This document shows, in pieces, positions 53,194 through 61,889 of a DNA stretch of 64,000 bases. The stretch covers positions 1 through 64,000 of the forward strand of contig CAUUCP010000005.1 of assembly GCA_963543925.1 (NCBI GenBank). Direction: 5' to 3'. The first letter of the stretch is position 1. Each line of letters starts with the position of its first letter. The notes beneath the pieces are model-generated. The model did not search any database. It had not been told where the DNA came from and saw only the letters and a program-made list of their open reading frames with translations. This DNA is from Bacteroides_D sp963543925 (GTDB taxonomy: Bacteria > Bacteroidota > Bacteroidia > Bacteroidales > CAJPTX01). Position numbers and translations under genes: made by a program.

Positions 53194-55530
53194 ATGTCTG
53201 TCGGGAAGGTCTTGCCTCGTCTTGCGGCAACGTTGTGGTTGCTGGCGGGAATCCTATTGACAAGCTGTTCGGTGCTGAAAAACGTACCAGAGGATGCTTA
53301 CCTACTTGACCGTATTGCTATTCTCCCACAAGACGAATCTCCCGATATTGAGAACTCGGAACTCGAGCGTTACATCCGTCAGCAGCCTAATAACCGCCTC
53401 TTTGGACTCTACCGTTTCAATCTCTGGCTCTATAACCTGGGGAAAGTCGGAAAGGAAACGGGGGTGAGTGGATGGTTGCACCGCATCGGGGAAGCCCCAG
53501 TGATTTATAGCGATGACCTCACACGTCGCTCCGTGCAAAACCTTACCTCTTATCTGAACAATCGTGGCTTTTACCACGCCCTCGTTACAGATTCTGTCGT
53601 CGATAAGAAGCCTCGTCGCAGGAAGGTGTTGTATAAGATTCGCTTTGGAGCGCCAACCTTGATCGATACCCTGTCGGCAGAAATTCAGGACTCGACGGTG
53701 GCATACTACTATCGCCAGACGCTCCCCGCTTCCTTGCTTGTCCGAGGTACACGACTCGATCTCAGAATCCTAGAGAACGAGCGCGCGCGGATTACGAACC
53801 TCCTTCGTAACCAAGGATTTTACTCCTTCTCTCCCGAACGGATCGGCTTTCGGGTAGATACCATCGGCTCGCCCTTCCAAGCTCGCCTGCAATTGCGCAT
53901 CTTAAAGGACTCGACAACAGAGGAGGGACGACGCGCTTTTCGACGATATGTGATAGACTCCGTGCGGATCTTTACCAAGTATGACCCTCGTCTCCCCGCT
54001 TCGGGGCGTAAAGAGGGGTTGGATACGCGTATGCAAGATGGCTTGCACTATTATTTCGATAAAAAGCCAGGTATCCGTCTCCCCGTTCTTGCACCCCTTT
54101 TATTGATGCGGCAGGATTCCTTGGTACGGATGGCACAGATTTACAAGTCGCAGCAAAATTTGCTGGGGTTGGGACTTTACCAGACGGCATCGTTCAATTT
54201 CCATCGTTCGACGACTCCCTTACGCAACTATCGAGGCGATTCGTTGCGGACATACTATCCCCTCAATTGTGACGTCTTGCTCACACGGTCGAAGTTACAG
54301 GGGTATCAGTTCGAGGGGATGGTGACTACCTCTGGTTCTTTAGGACTCGAGGGGAGTATGACCTATCGTCATCGTAACCTCTTTCATGGTGCAGAGCAGC
54401 TCGAATTGCAGTTTCGTGCACAGGCTGAGGCGGTCCTCAAGAAAACGGCTATCGGTTTTAGAACTGCGATGGAGATCGGGGTGCATGCCTCGCTTTCCAT
54501 ACCTCGCTTCTTGTTACCCCTGAAGGGGAATGAATTTGTGCGCCGTTATTCGCCCAAGACGCTTTTCCTCATCTCACACAACTTCCAACGCCGTCCTTAC
54601 TATCGCCGCACTGTTGCCTCGGGGTATGTCTCCTATACTTGGAAGGGCTCTCCTACCACCTCGCACGCCGTTACGCCACTCGAAATTGATATCTTGAAGA
54701 TCTTTGCTATCGATCAGGCCTTTGCACAACGTATCCGTCAGACCTACTTGGCAAATTCCTATATCAGTCAGCTAATCACCCTCATGGCGTATAGCTTCTC
54801 CTATTCCTCTCCCAATACCAATGCGTTGTTTTCTACAACCCTTCTCAAGTTGAACGTCGAGACTGCGGGTAATCTTCTGCATACTGTAAGTCCTATTTTC
54901 CGTTTCCAAAAGACTGATGGTGTATACCAACTCTTTGCCCTACCCTTTGCACAGTATGCCAAGGGGGATGTGAACTACGCTGTGCTCTTTCGCCCGAATC
55001 GTTACAATTCGTTTGCTGCTCGTCTTTTTGCGGGGATAGGATATCCGTATGGAAATTCCAACGCGCTTCCCTTTGAAAAACGTTATTACGAAGGGGGGGC
55101 TAACGGCGTACGCGCTTGGCTGGCGCGCGACCTAGGACCAGGATCTTATAAAGAGGAACGGTTTACTTTTCCCAATCAGACGGGGGATTTGAAATTGGAG
55201 GCAAACCTCGAGTATCGAACATGGCTATTTTGGAAGTTTGAAGCAGCTTTATTCGTCGACGTGGGGAATATATGGGATGTGTCTAAGGCCGACGAACGAC
55301 CAGGGGCTGTCTTCGTCCCTACGCGTTTCTATAAAGAGCTCGCTGTGGGATATGGTACTGGGCTGCGTCTCAATTTGGGCTTTTTCCTCCTGCGTCTTGA
55401 TATGGGGGTAAAGTTGCATGACCCTAGTGTGACCGAGGGGGTGGCCAAGCCGCCGCATTGGATACCATTTGACCGAGATTTCCAATCTTCGGACTTTGCC
55501 TATCACTTCGGGGTAGGTTATCCATTTTAG
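53194..55530 (+). CDS. tamL: TamL-type lipoprotein, BamA/TamA-family outer-membrane protein
   Basis: 778 residues from the ATG at 53194. The signal ends in the lipobox LTSC with Cys25, so this Omp85 protein is lipidated, which defines the Bacteroidota TamL group. POTRA-like domains span about 95-350 (RSVQNLTSYLNNRGFYHA, RITNLLRNQGFYSF). The C-terminal Omp85 barrel (about 400-778) has YYEGGANGVRAWLARDLGPG and ends in HFGVGYPF. TamL works with TamB in outer-membrane assembly; tamB is not adjacent here. Confidence 0.88.
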   Translation: MSVGKVLPRLAATLWLLAGILLTSCSVLKNVPEDAYLLDRIAILPQDESPDIENSELERYIRQQPNNRLFGLYRFNLWLYNLGKVGKETGVSGWLHRIGEAPVIYSDDLTRRSVQNLTSYLNNRGFYHALVTDSVVDKKPRRRKVLYKIRFGAPTLIDTLSAEIQDSTVAYYYRQTLPASLLVRGTRLDLRILENERARITNLLRNQGFYSFSPERIGFRVDTIGSPFQARLQLRILKDSTTEEGRRAFRRYVIDSVRIFTKYDPRLPASGRKEGLDTRMQDGLHYYFDKKPGIRLPVLAPLLLMRQDSLVRMAQIYKSQQNLLGLGLYQTASFNFHRSTTPLRNYRGDSLRTYYPLNCDVLLTRSKLQGYQFEGMVTTSGSLGLEGSMTYRHRNLFHGAEQLELQFRAQAEAVLKKTAIGFRTAMEIGVHASLSIPRFLLPLKGNEFVRRYSPKTLFLISHNFQRRPYYRRTVASGYVSYTWKGSPTTSHAVTPLEIDILKIFAIDQAFAQRIRQTYLANSYISQLITLMAYSFSYSSPNTNALFSTTLLKLNVETAGNLLHTVSPIFRFQKTDGVYQLFALPFAQYAKGDVNYAVLFRPNRYNSFAARLFAGIGYPYGNSNALPFEKRYYEGGANGVRAWLARDLGPGSYKEERFTFPNQTGDLKLEANLEYRTWLFWKFEAALFVDVGNIWDVSKADERPGAVFVPTRFYKELAVGYGTGLRLNLGFFLLRLDMGVKLHDPSVTEGVAKPPHWIPFDRDFQSSDFAYHFGVGYPF

Positions 55531-55648
55531 GCGCTCTGTCCTGAATTCTTTCTCGTTTTTCCGTAGCGTAAGTCAACAGAAATTCCACTTTTGTCGTCTC
55601 AAGAGAGAGCCTTCTTCTACGAAATGGAGAAAGGATGGGCTTCTTTTC

Positions 55649-55656
55649 GTACTTTT
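55649..55656 (+). promoter_or_regulatory. -7 promoter box (TACTTTTG) for the 55700 gene
   Basis: Exact TAnnTTTG match 43 bases upstream of the ATG at 55700; no good -33 element found. Confidence 0.5.
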
Positions 55657-55699
55657 GTGACGTTACGGTTGCCATGGGGGCTCTTAAATCTAGATAGCG

Positions 55700-57154
55700 A
55701 TGCGTGTACGCTGTTTGCTTCGTTCTTTTCTACTGTTAGTATTCGTTCTGACCAGCAGCGCCTTGCTCAAGGCACAGGCGCGTCTGGATCTTCATTTCCG
55801 AGGTGCGCAAGACTCTACCCTTATCTTTGGTTACTATTTTGCCGAGGGGCGTTATGTGCAGGACTCGGTTCATTTCGATGCCAAAGGGCATGCGCTTTGG
55901 ACGCGCGACTCGTCCCTCGCCCCAGGTCTTTACCTTTTCCTATTGCCTAGTGGCGAGACGGTAGATTTGCTCATTGGGAAAGAACAGAACTTCTCTTATT
56001 CCCTAGATCTTGACAATCCCAGTGAGACGCAAGTGGTGAAGGGAGCTCCTATTACCGAGGAGTTCCTTAGCTTTCAGACCTTTATGCGTGACATGCAGCG
56101 AAAGAATGAGGCCCTCCGAAAAGAGGATAGTATTGTCCGAACCCTCCCTGAGGGCTCTAAAGAGAGAACGGAGCGTCAGGAGAAGGGGCGAAAAGCATTT
56201 GACGACTTGGACAATCAAGTCAGGGACTTCCATAAGAAGATCTTAGCAGAACACCCTGACGATGTGCTCGGAGAGTTTATACGCGCTACGATCCCCGTGA
56301 CGATCCCTGAGTATACGCCTGCCCCAGAGGTCAAAAATGTGGATTCGGCGCGTTGGATGTGGAGCTACGCCTATCACAGTGCGCATTATCTCGACAATCT
56401 CGATCTAGCCTCCTCGGCGCTTTTGCGTACACCCTTGCTCTTGCCCAAGGTTAACTACTTTCTCGACAAGGTATTGCTCCAGCTCCCTGATACCCTGAAC
56501 AAGTATTGTGATCTGATTTTGGAACGGGCACGCCCCAATCCAGAAACCTTCCGTTACTGGACGAGTAACTTGCTGAACAAGTACCAGAGCTCGGAGATCA
56601 TTGGGATGGATGCCATTTTCGTCCATATCGCAGATAAGTACTATCTGGCTGGACAAACTCCGTGGTCGGAGGAAGATTTCCTTAAACGTCTCAAGGAGCG
56701 GGTAGAGAAGATACGCCCAAACCTGCTCGGCTCGTTAGCTCCTAATTTCAAGGTAGAGACCTTGACGGGGCAAACCTTCGAGCTTCTTAAAGATAAGGCC
56801 GATGCGACTGTTATCGTCTTTTGGGAACCAAGCTGTAGCCACTGTCGCGTGACAATCCCCAAGCTTGATTCCGTGGTACGTCAGTATGACCCCAAGCGTC
56901 TTCATGTTGTGGGATTTATGACTACGGGCGATGGTCCCGAGTGGCAAAAGTATGTCGTGGAACACAAGATGGAGTGGTGGATTAACGTATGGGATCCTTA
57001 TCGCAAAACCTTTTTCAACGACAATTACGATATCTATAGCACACCAGTGATCTATATTCTGGACAAGGAGCATAAGATCGTATTGAAACGCTTAGGGGTA
57101 GAAGCACTCCCCGCTATCCTAGACGAACTATTAGGAGTGAAGAAAAAGAAATAA
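55700..57154 (+). CDS. TlpA-like thiol-disulfide oxidoreductase with extra N-terminal domains
   Basis: 484 residues. A signal peptide ends near LLKA. An N-terminal beta domain (about 26-110, DUF4369-like) precedes a helical DUF5106-like linker (about 115-340, many Lys/Glu/Asp). The C-terminal thioredoxin fold (about 345-480) has CSHC at 379-382 and the cis-Pro segment YSTPVIYILDKEHKIVLKRLG. Such proteins maintain reduced cysteines on periplasmic or surface proteins. It stands alone between tamL and fbp. Confidence 0.85.
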   Translation: MRVRCLLRSFLLLVFVLTSSALLKAQARLDLHFRGAQDSTLIFGYYFAEGRYVQDSVHFDAKGHALWTRDSSLAPGLYLFLLPSGETVDLLIGKEQNFSYSLDLDNPSETQVVKGAPITEEFLSFQTFMRDMQRKNEALRKEDSIVRTLPEGSKERTERQEKGRKAFDDLDNQVRDFHKKILAEHPDDVLGEFIRATIPVTIPEYTPAPEVKNVDSARWMWSYAYHSAHYLDNLDLASSALLRTPLLLPKVNYFLDKVLLQLPDTLNKYCDLILERARPNPETFRYWTSNLLNKYQSSEIIGMDAIFVHIADKYYLAGQTPWSEEDFLKRLKERVEKIRPNLLGSLAPNFKVETLTGQTFELLKDKADATVIVFWEPSCSHCRVTIPKLDSVVRQYDPKRLHVVGFMTTGDGPEWQKYVVEHKMEWWINVWDPYRKTFFNDNYDIYSTPVIYILDKEHKIVLKRLGVEALPAILDELLGVKKKK

Positions 57155-57210
57155 AGCGGGGCTTAGGGAGGGGAAAAGTCTGGAAAGAGGAGAATCTGTG
57201 TAAAAAAGCG

Positions 57211-57218
57211 TATATTTG
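57211..57218 (+). promoter_or_regulatory. -7 promoter box (TATATTTG) for fbp
   Basis: Exact TAnnTTTG match 35 bases upstream of the ATG at 57254. Confidence 0.6.
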
Positions 57219-57253
57219 GTGTGTTTACACTTGACTCTTAAAGATACATAGAC

Positions 57254-58270
57254 ATGCCATCCACATATCGCGTTATAACGCTTAACCAGTTTATCATAGA
57301 CCGACAGGCTGATTTCCCCTACGCCTCGGGGGAGTTTTCGCGCCTTCTCTATCACTTGGCTGTGGCTGCCAAGATTGTGAATAAGAAGGTCAACAAAGCG
57401 GGGCTCGTTGATATCTTGGGCGATGCTGGCTCGTCCAATGTGCAGGGAGAGGATCAGAAGAAGCTCGACGTCTTGGCGAATGAGCAGTTCATTCTGGCCT
57501 GTCGAAATAGTGGAGAGTGTTGTGGCGTGGTCTCGGAAGAAAATCAGGAGTCAATCCTCTTTGATACCGATCTGGCCAAGAACGGTAACTATATCGTGTG
57601 TATGGATCCCCTAGACGGTTCGTCCAATATCGACGTCAATGTTTCCATAGGGACGATTTTTAGTATTTACAGACGCCTTACTCCTCGCGGCGAGATGGCG
57701 AGGGAGGAGGATTTCCTCCAACCAGGACGCATGCAGTGCGCGGCAGGCTACGTGATCTATGGCAGCTCCACCATGCTTGTCTATACCACAGGACGTGGGG
57801 TGTATGGGTTTACCCTCGACCCGAGCATCGGGGAGTTCTGTCTCTCGAACGCCAGTATCACAACCCCTGAGCGAGGAACGATTTATAGTACGAACGAGGG
57901 GTATCTCCAGCAATTTTCCAAAGGGCTACAGGCGTACATCGCGGACTGTCAGGTATATAATCCTGAACAAAAGAAGCCCTACAAAGGACGCTATATCGGT
58001 TCGCTTGTGGCGGACTTCCATCGCAATCTTTTGAAGGGCGGAATCTACATCTATCCTGCGACGGCGGATGCGCCACATGGTAAACTGCGCCTTCTCTACG
58101 AGTGTAACCCGATGGCAATGCTTGCCGAGCAAGCCGGAGGTCTGGCAACGGATGGGAAGCAGCGTATCTTGGATATTGTCCCCAAGTCAGTCCACGAGCG
58201 TACCCCTCTTTTTGTCGGTGCAAAGGGTATGGTAGAAGATGCCATGCGCTTTTTGAAGGAGAATGACTGA
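57254..58270 (+). CDS. fbp: Fructose-1,6-bisphosphatase, class I
   Basis: 338 residues, the usual class I length. Metal and substrate motifs are present: VVSEENQE, CMDPLDGSSNIDVN, YGSSTMLVYTTGRGVYGFTLD, RYIGSLVADFHRNLLKGGIY and LYECNPMAMLAEQAGG. The enzyme removes the 1-phosphate to form fructose-6-phosphate, the committing step of gluconeogenesis. Opposite to pyruvate kinase encoded next, so two carbon-flow control points are neighbours. Confidence 0.95.
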   Translation: MPSTYRVITLNQFIIDRQADFPYASGEFSRLLYHLAVAAKIVNKKVNKAGLVDILGDAGSSNVQGEDQKKLDVLANEQFILACRNSGECCGVVSEENQESILFDTDLAKNGNYIVCMDPLDGSSNIDVNVSIGTIFSIYRRLTPRGEMAREEDFLQPGRMQCAAGYVIYGSSTMLVYTTGRGVYGFTLDPSIGEFCLSNASITTPERGTIYSTNEGYLQQFSKGLQAYIADCQVYNPEQKKPYKGRYIGSLVADFHRNLLKGGIYIYPATADAPHGKLRLLYECNPMAMLAEQAGGLATDGKQRILDIVPKSVHERTPLFVGAKGMVEDAMRFLKEND

Positions 58271-58399
58271 GGGGGAAGAAGGTTCTAAACCCTGCCCTGA
58301 ATTGTTCCATGAGCGTGCTGCCCTATCTCGACGACGCCATGGATTCGTTTGGATACTGTCCCTATCTGGGCATTTGGATTCTAATATAAAGAACGCTCT

Positions 58400-59821
58400 A
58401 TGTTGAAGAATACCAAGATTGTAGCCACGCTTTCTAGTTTGCGTTGTGATCGCATCTTTATCGAGCAACTCCTTGAGGCGGGAGTAAACGTTTTTCGTCT
58501 AAACACAGCACACCAGTCTCCTGAGGAGATGGGGGCGATGATCGATCAGTTACGAGAGTATGCCCCAGAGGCTGCATTGTTGGTCGACACCAAGGGCCCA
58601 GAGCTTCGCACCTCTGCACATGGAGATGACCTAGAGGTCTCCGCAGGACAACTGATAGAGATTTACGGAGATCCGAACGGAGTCTCGAAGGGAACAAGGC
58701 TTTACTTAACCTCAGACCGTTTCCTAGAGACCATTAGTGTCGGGAGTAAGGTCCTCATAGACGACGGAGCGCTGGAATTGATAGTCGCCGAGTGTCATAA
58801 GGGGTCGGTTACCTGTCTCCCACAGAACGATGGCGTTATCAAGCGGCGCAAAAGTGTGAATATCCCTGGTATCCCTATTGACTTGCCTACGCTCAGTGAG
58901 CGTGACAAAAGTTTTTTGCAAGTCGCTGCGCAGAAGAAGGTTCCTTTTATAGCCCATTCCTTCGTACGGACAAGGGAGGACATTGAGCGGGTACAAGCTT
59001 TTTTGGCAAATGAAGGAAGCAGCGCCCGTATTATTGCCAAGATAGAGAATCAACAAGGGATTGATAACATCGATCAGATCCTCGACGTCGCCTATGGGGT
59101 CATGGTGGCGCGAGGAGACCTCGGGATTGAAATCCCAGGCGAGTGTGTCCCCCCCGCACAACGCATGATTGTAAAAAAGTGCATTGAGAGCAAGAAGCCA
59201 GTCATCATTGCCACGCAGATGCTCCATACCATGATAGAGAATCCACGACCCACACGAGCCGAGATTAGCGACGTCGCGAATGCGATCTACCAAGGGGTGG
59301 ACGCTATCATGTTGAGCGGAGAAACCGCCAATGGAAAATATCCTGTCGAGTCTGTACAAACCATGGCGCGCATCGCCGAGGAGATCGAAAAGTATACGCC
59401 AAAGGATTTAGATCAGAAGCTCCATCGGGTCTCCAATCCACTTACAGAGACCTTGGCGCGCATGGCTGTCCGTGCCTGTGAAAGGATGCCGATAAAGGCG
59501 ATTATCGCCGATACCCTCACGGGGAGAACGCCGCGTTATTTGTCCGCTTTCAGAGGTAAAATCCCTGTCTTTGCTATTTGTTATAAAAAGCACGTGGTGA
59601 GTGAACTACAACTTTCCTACGGCGTACAACCCATGTACATGGAGCGGCAGACTTCCCGCGATGTCTTCGTATCCACTACGCTCAGGATGCTATTGGAACA
59701 AGGGAAGGTCGGGAAAGAGGATTATATATTGGTGCTCGCTGGTAGCTTCGGTTCAACGAATGGTGCGTCCTTTGTAGAGATTTGTCAGGTTAGAGGAATT
59801 CTAGAATCTGGGCAAGAATAG
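58400..59821 (+). CDS. pyk: Pyruvate kinase
   Basis: 473 residues. A, B and C domains are present: TKIVATLSSL, FRLNTAHQSPEEM, LLVDTKGPELRT, IAKIENQQGIDNIDQIL, GVMVARGDLGIEIP, ATQMLHTMIENPRPTRAEISDVANAI and MLSGETANGKYP. It transfers phosphate from PEP to ADP, yielding pyruvate. The common CS/SH residues of the first motif are changed (TLSSLRCD instead of TIGPASRS), as is frequent in this phylum. It begins a tight run (gaps of 6, 4 and 6 bases) with the next three genes. Confidence 0.94.
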   Translation: MLKNTKIVATLSSLRCDRIFIEQLLEAGVNVFRLNTAHQSPEEMGAMIDQLREYAPEAALLVDTKGPELRTSAHGDDLEVSAGQLIEIYGDPNGVSKGTRLYLTSDRFLETISVGSKVLIDDGALELIVAECHKGSVTCLPQNDGVIKRRKSVNIPGIPIDLPTLSERDKSFLQVAAQKKVPFIAHSFVRTREDIERVQAFLANEGSSARIIAKIENQQGIDNIDQILDVAYGVMVARGDLGIEIPGECVPPAQRMIVKKCIESKKPVIIATQMLHTMIENPRPTRAEISDVANAIYQGVDAIMLSGETANGKYPVESVQTMARIAEEIEKYTPKDLDQKLHRVSNPLTETLARMAVRACERMPIKAIIADTLTGRTPRYLSAFRGKIPVFAICYKKHVVSELQLSYGVQPMYMERQTSRDVFVSTTLRMLLEQGKVGKEDYILVLAGSFGSTNGASFVEICQVRGILESGQE

Positions 59822-59827
59822 AGCACT

Positions 59828-60403
59828 ATGAGTCTTGTGGCTTTGGATGGTCTCCACGTGGGAGAATTGATGCTACGGCGTACCACCCGTCCCGTACAAC
59901 TCTTGGAGATCGCAGCGCTTTACGAAGCATCTTTTCCGTTCGAGGAAAGGCGTTCTGTACAGAGTATGGCAGAGGCGCTGGGGTCTTCGTCGGTTTACTT
60001 CTTTCGTATTTACTTGGGCGATACGTGTATCGGTATGCTGCACTGTTGGCTCTTCGATCACGTGGTGTATTGCGAACATTTCGCTATAGCGAGCCACCAC
60101 AGAAACCGTCATTACGGACAAATGATTCTCCGGACGCTCCTTGCGACTACACCCAAGCCCTTACTTTTGGAAGTGGAGCCTCCTACTGACGAGATGAGTA
60201 CACGACGTCTCAATTTTTATGAACGGGAGGGGCTCGCGGTCATAAAGACCGACTATGAACAACCGCCCTACCATCCTTCGTTACCTCCGTTGTCTCTTTA
60301 CCTAGTATCTAACGACTCGCATCTTTCGCCCCAGGCGATCGCACAAACGATCCTTGAGTTGCAGGCACAGGTTTATCGAACCGAAGATCCATTGAAGAAA
60401 TAG
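59828..60403 (+). CDS. GNAT-family N-acetyltransferase
   Basis: 191 residues. A GNAT core at about 15-140: IAALYEASFPFEERRS, IYLGDTCIGMLHCWLFDHVVYCEHFAI (beta strands 2-4), SHHRNRHYGQMILRTLL (acetyl-CoA pyrophosphate loop, a variant of QxxGxG/A) and RRLNFYEREGL. It transfers an acetyl group from acetyl-CoA to an unknown amine. It sits between pyk and an ABC ATPase gene in a tight operon. Confidence 0.85.
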   Translation: MSLVALDGLHVGELMLRRTTRPVQLLEIAALYEASFPFEERRSVQSMAEALGSSSVYFFRIYLGDTCIGMLHCWLFDHVVYCEHFAIASHHRNRHYGQMILRTLLATTPKPLLLEVEPPTDEMSTRRLNFYEREGLAVIKTDYEQPPYHPSLPPLSLYLVSNDSHLSPQAIAQTILELQAQVYRTEDPLKK

Positions 60404-60407
60404 CCGT

Positions 60408-61079
60408 ATGCCTGAAACACAACCCTTAGTGACTATCCGTGGGGTAACAAAACGATACGAACAGTTGGAGGTGCTCCATGCCATAGATTTGGACATCTCC
60501 CCTGCCGCCGTGACAACCATTGTAGGCGCCTCTGGAGCGGGGAAAAGCACCTTGTTGCAGATACTCGGGACGATGCTTTACCCCGATGCTGGTACGGTTT
60601 GTTTTCGGGCACAGAACGTCTTTGCGCTGCCCCCCAAGCAGCTTGCACGCTTTCGCAATAGTGCCATAGGTTTCGTCTTCCAATTCCATCATCTCCTACC
60701 AGAGTTTACGGCGCTGGAAAATGTCTGTCTCCCTGCCCTCATACAGGGGATGAGTTTCCGTGGCGTCCGAGAGAAGGCCATTCGTTGGCTCGACTTTCTC
60801 GGTTTGCATCAACGTCTAGGACACAAGCCCCACCAACTCTCGGGGGGGGAACAGCAACGTGTGGCAGTGGCGCGAGCGCTTATCAACGAACCTCAATTGA
60901 TTTTAGCAGACGAACCCTCGGGTAATCTTGACACGGGAAATAAGGAGGAGCTTCACGCTCTTTTCTTTCGTCTACGGGATGAGTTCCACCAGACGTTTGT
61001 TATTGTGACACACGACCCAGATCTGGCGCGCCAATCCGATCGAGTGGTACGCATGGAAGATGGGCGAATATTGGATTAA
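60408..61079 (+). CDS. lolD: ABC transporter ATP-binding protein (LolD-like)
   Basis: 223 residues. GASGAGKST Walker A, FQFHHLLPEFTALENV Q-loop region, LSGGEQQRVAVARALINEP signature, LILADEPSGNLD Walker B and TH switch. The MacB/LolD subfamily length and the FHHLLPEFTA sequence fit LolD, which powers lipoprotein release from the inner membrane with LolC/E permeases. No permease is in the window, so the partner must be elsewhere. The lolD symbol is a family-level call. Confidence 0.82.
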   Translation: MPETQPLVTIRGVTKRYEQLEVLHAIDLDISPAAVTTIVGASGAGKSTLLQILGTMLYPDAGTVCFRAQNVFALPPKQLARFRNSAIGFVFQFHHLLPEFTALENVCLPALIQGMSFRGVREKAIRWLDFLGLHQRLGHKPHQLSGGEQQRVAVARALINEPQLILADEPSGNLDTGNKEELHALFFRLRDEFHQTFVIVTHDPDLARQSDRVVRMEDGRILD

Positions 61080-61085
61080 GCGGGA

Positions 61086-61805
61086 ATGATGGCACGCGGG
61101 CGAGACTATTTCCAATTCAAACAGTTTACGGTACACCAAACGCGCGATGTCATGCGCGTGAATACCGATGGGGTCTTGCTCGGGGCTTGGACTCCAGATG
61201 TCGTAGGACGTCGTATCTTGGAGATCGGATCGGGGACGGGGGTCGTCTCACTGCAACTCCTCCAGCGTGGCGCCCGTTGGGTGGATGCGATTGATATTGA
61301 TTGTGAAGCTTATCTGCAGACTAGAGAGAACGCATTGCGCTCTCCCTGGGCTGCGCAGATGGCGGTGATACATTCCTCACTCCAGCTTTTTGTAGAAAAC
61401 TATGAAGAGCCGTATGAGCTCATCGTGAGTAATCCCCCTTATTACGAACACGCGCTTCTTTCACCCAATACGCGGCGTAACCAGATGCGCCATACAGAGT
61501 TCTTACCTACCGAAGAGCTATTAGCTGGGGTGGTCGCATGTCTGAGCCCAGAGGGGCGTTTCGTGGCGATCTTCCCGCTTGCTGAGGGGAGTACCTTTGT
61601 GGCTCGTGCGGCCGCGGAGGGGCTCTATTGCAGTAGACAGGTGGCCATAGCAGATCGTCCGCTGCGCTCGACAAAACGTCTACTGTGTGAGTTCCGTCGC
61701 GAGCAGTGTACTCCAATGGTCGAGGAACTTTTTATTCGCAATACGTCAGGAGAGTATTCCGCCGAGTATCGAGCGTTAACCTCGCCTTTTTATTTGAATT
61801 TCTAG
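61086..61805 (+). CDS. trmN6: tRNA1(Val) (adenine(37)-N6)-methyltransferase
   Basis: 239 residues. FQFKQFTVHQTRDVMRVNTDGVLLGAW is the family N-terminus (split here for readability), followed by SAM motif I ILEIGSGTGVVSLQLLQR and the N6-adenine catalytic motif SNPPYY. It methylates A37 of tRNA1-Val (YfiC/TrmN6). Last gene of the tight pyk run, with a six-base gap to the upstream ATPase gene. Confidence 0.88.
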   Translation: MMARGRDYFQFKQFTVHQTRDVMRVNTDGVLLGAWTPDVVGRRILEIGSGTGVVSLQLLQRGARWVDAIDIDCEAYLQTRENALRSPWAAQMAVIHSSLQLFVENYEEPYELIVSNPPYYEHALLSPNTRRNQMRHTEFLPTEELLAGVVACLSPEGRFVAIFPLAEGSTFVARAAAEGLYCSRQVAIADRPLRSTKRLLCEFRREQCTPMVEELFIRNTSGEYSAEYRALTSPFYLNF

Positions 61806-61832
61806 GATAAGTGTCTCTTAGCATACTTGTTG

Positions 61833-61840
61833 TACCTTTG
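61833..61840 (+). promoter_or_regulatory. -7 promoter box (TACCTTTG) for the T9SS cargo at 61890
   Basis: Exact TAnnTTTG match 49 bases upstream of the ATG at 61890. Confidence 0.55.
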
Positions 61841-61889
61841 CAAAGGTAACGATGGGTGTGCCCATAAATAGATATAAGTAGTTAGTAAT

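Noticed and set aside
58724..59359. 211-residue minus-strand open frame inside pyk
   Set aside because: Shadow of a conserved enzyme gene; no domain and no ribosome-binding site.
59850..59868. Second parS-like CCACGTGG site
   Set aside because: Lies inside the acetyltransferase coding sequence and lacks the TGTT/AACA flanks.
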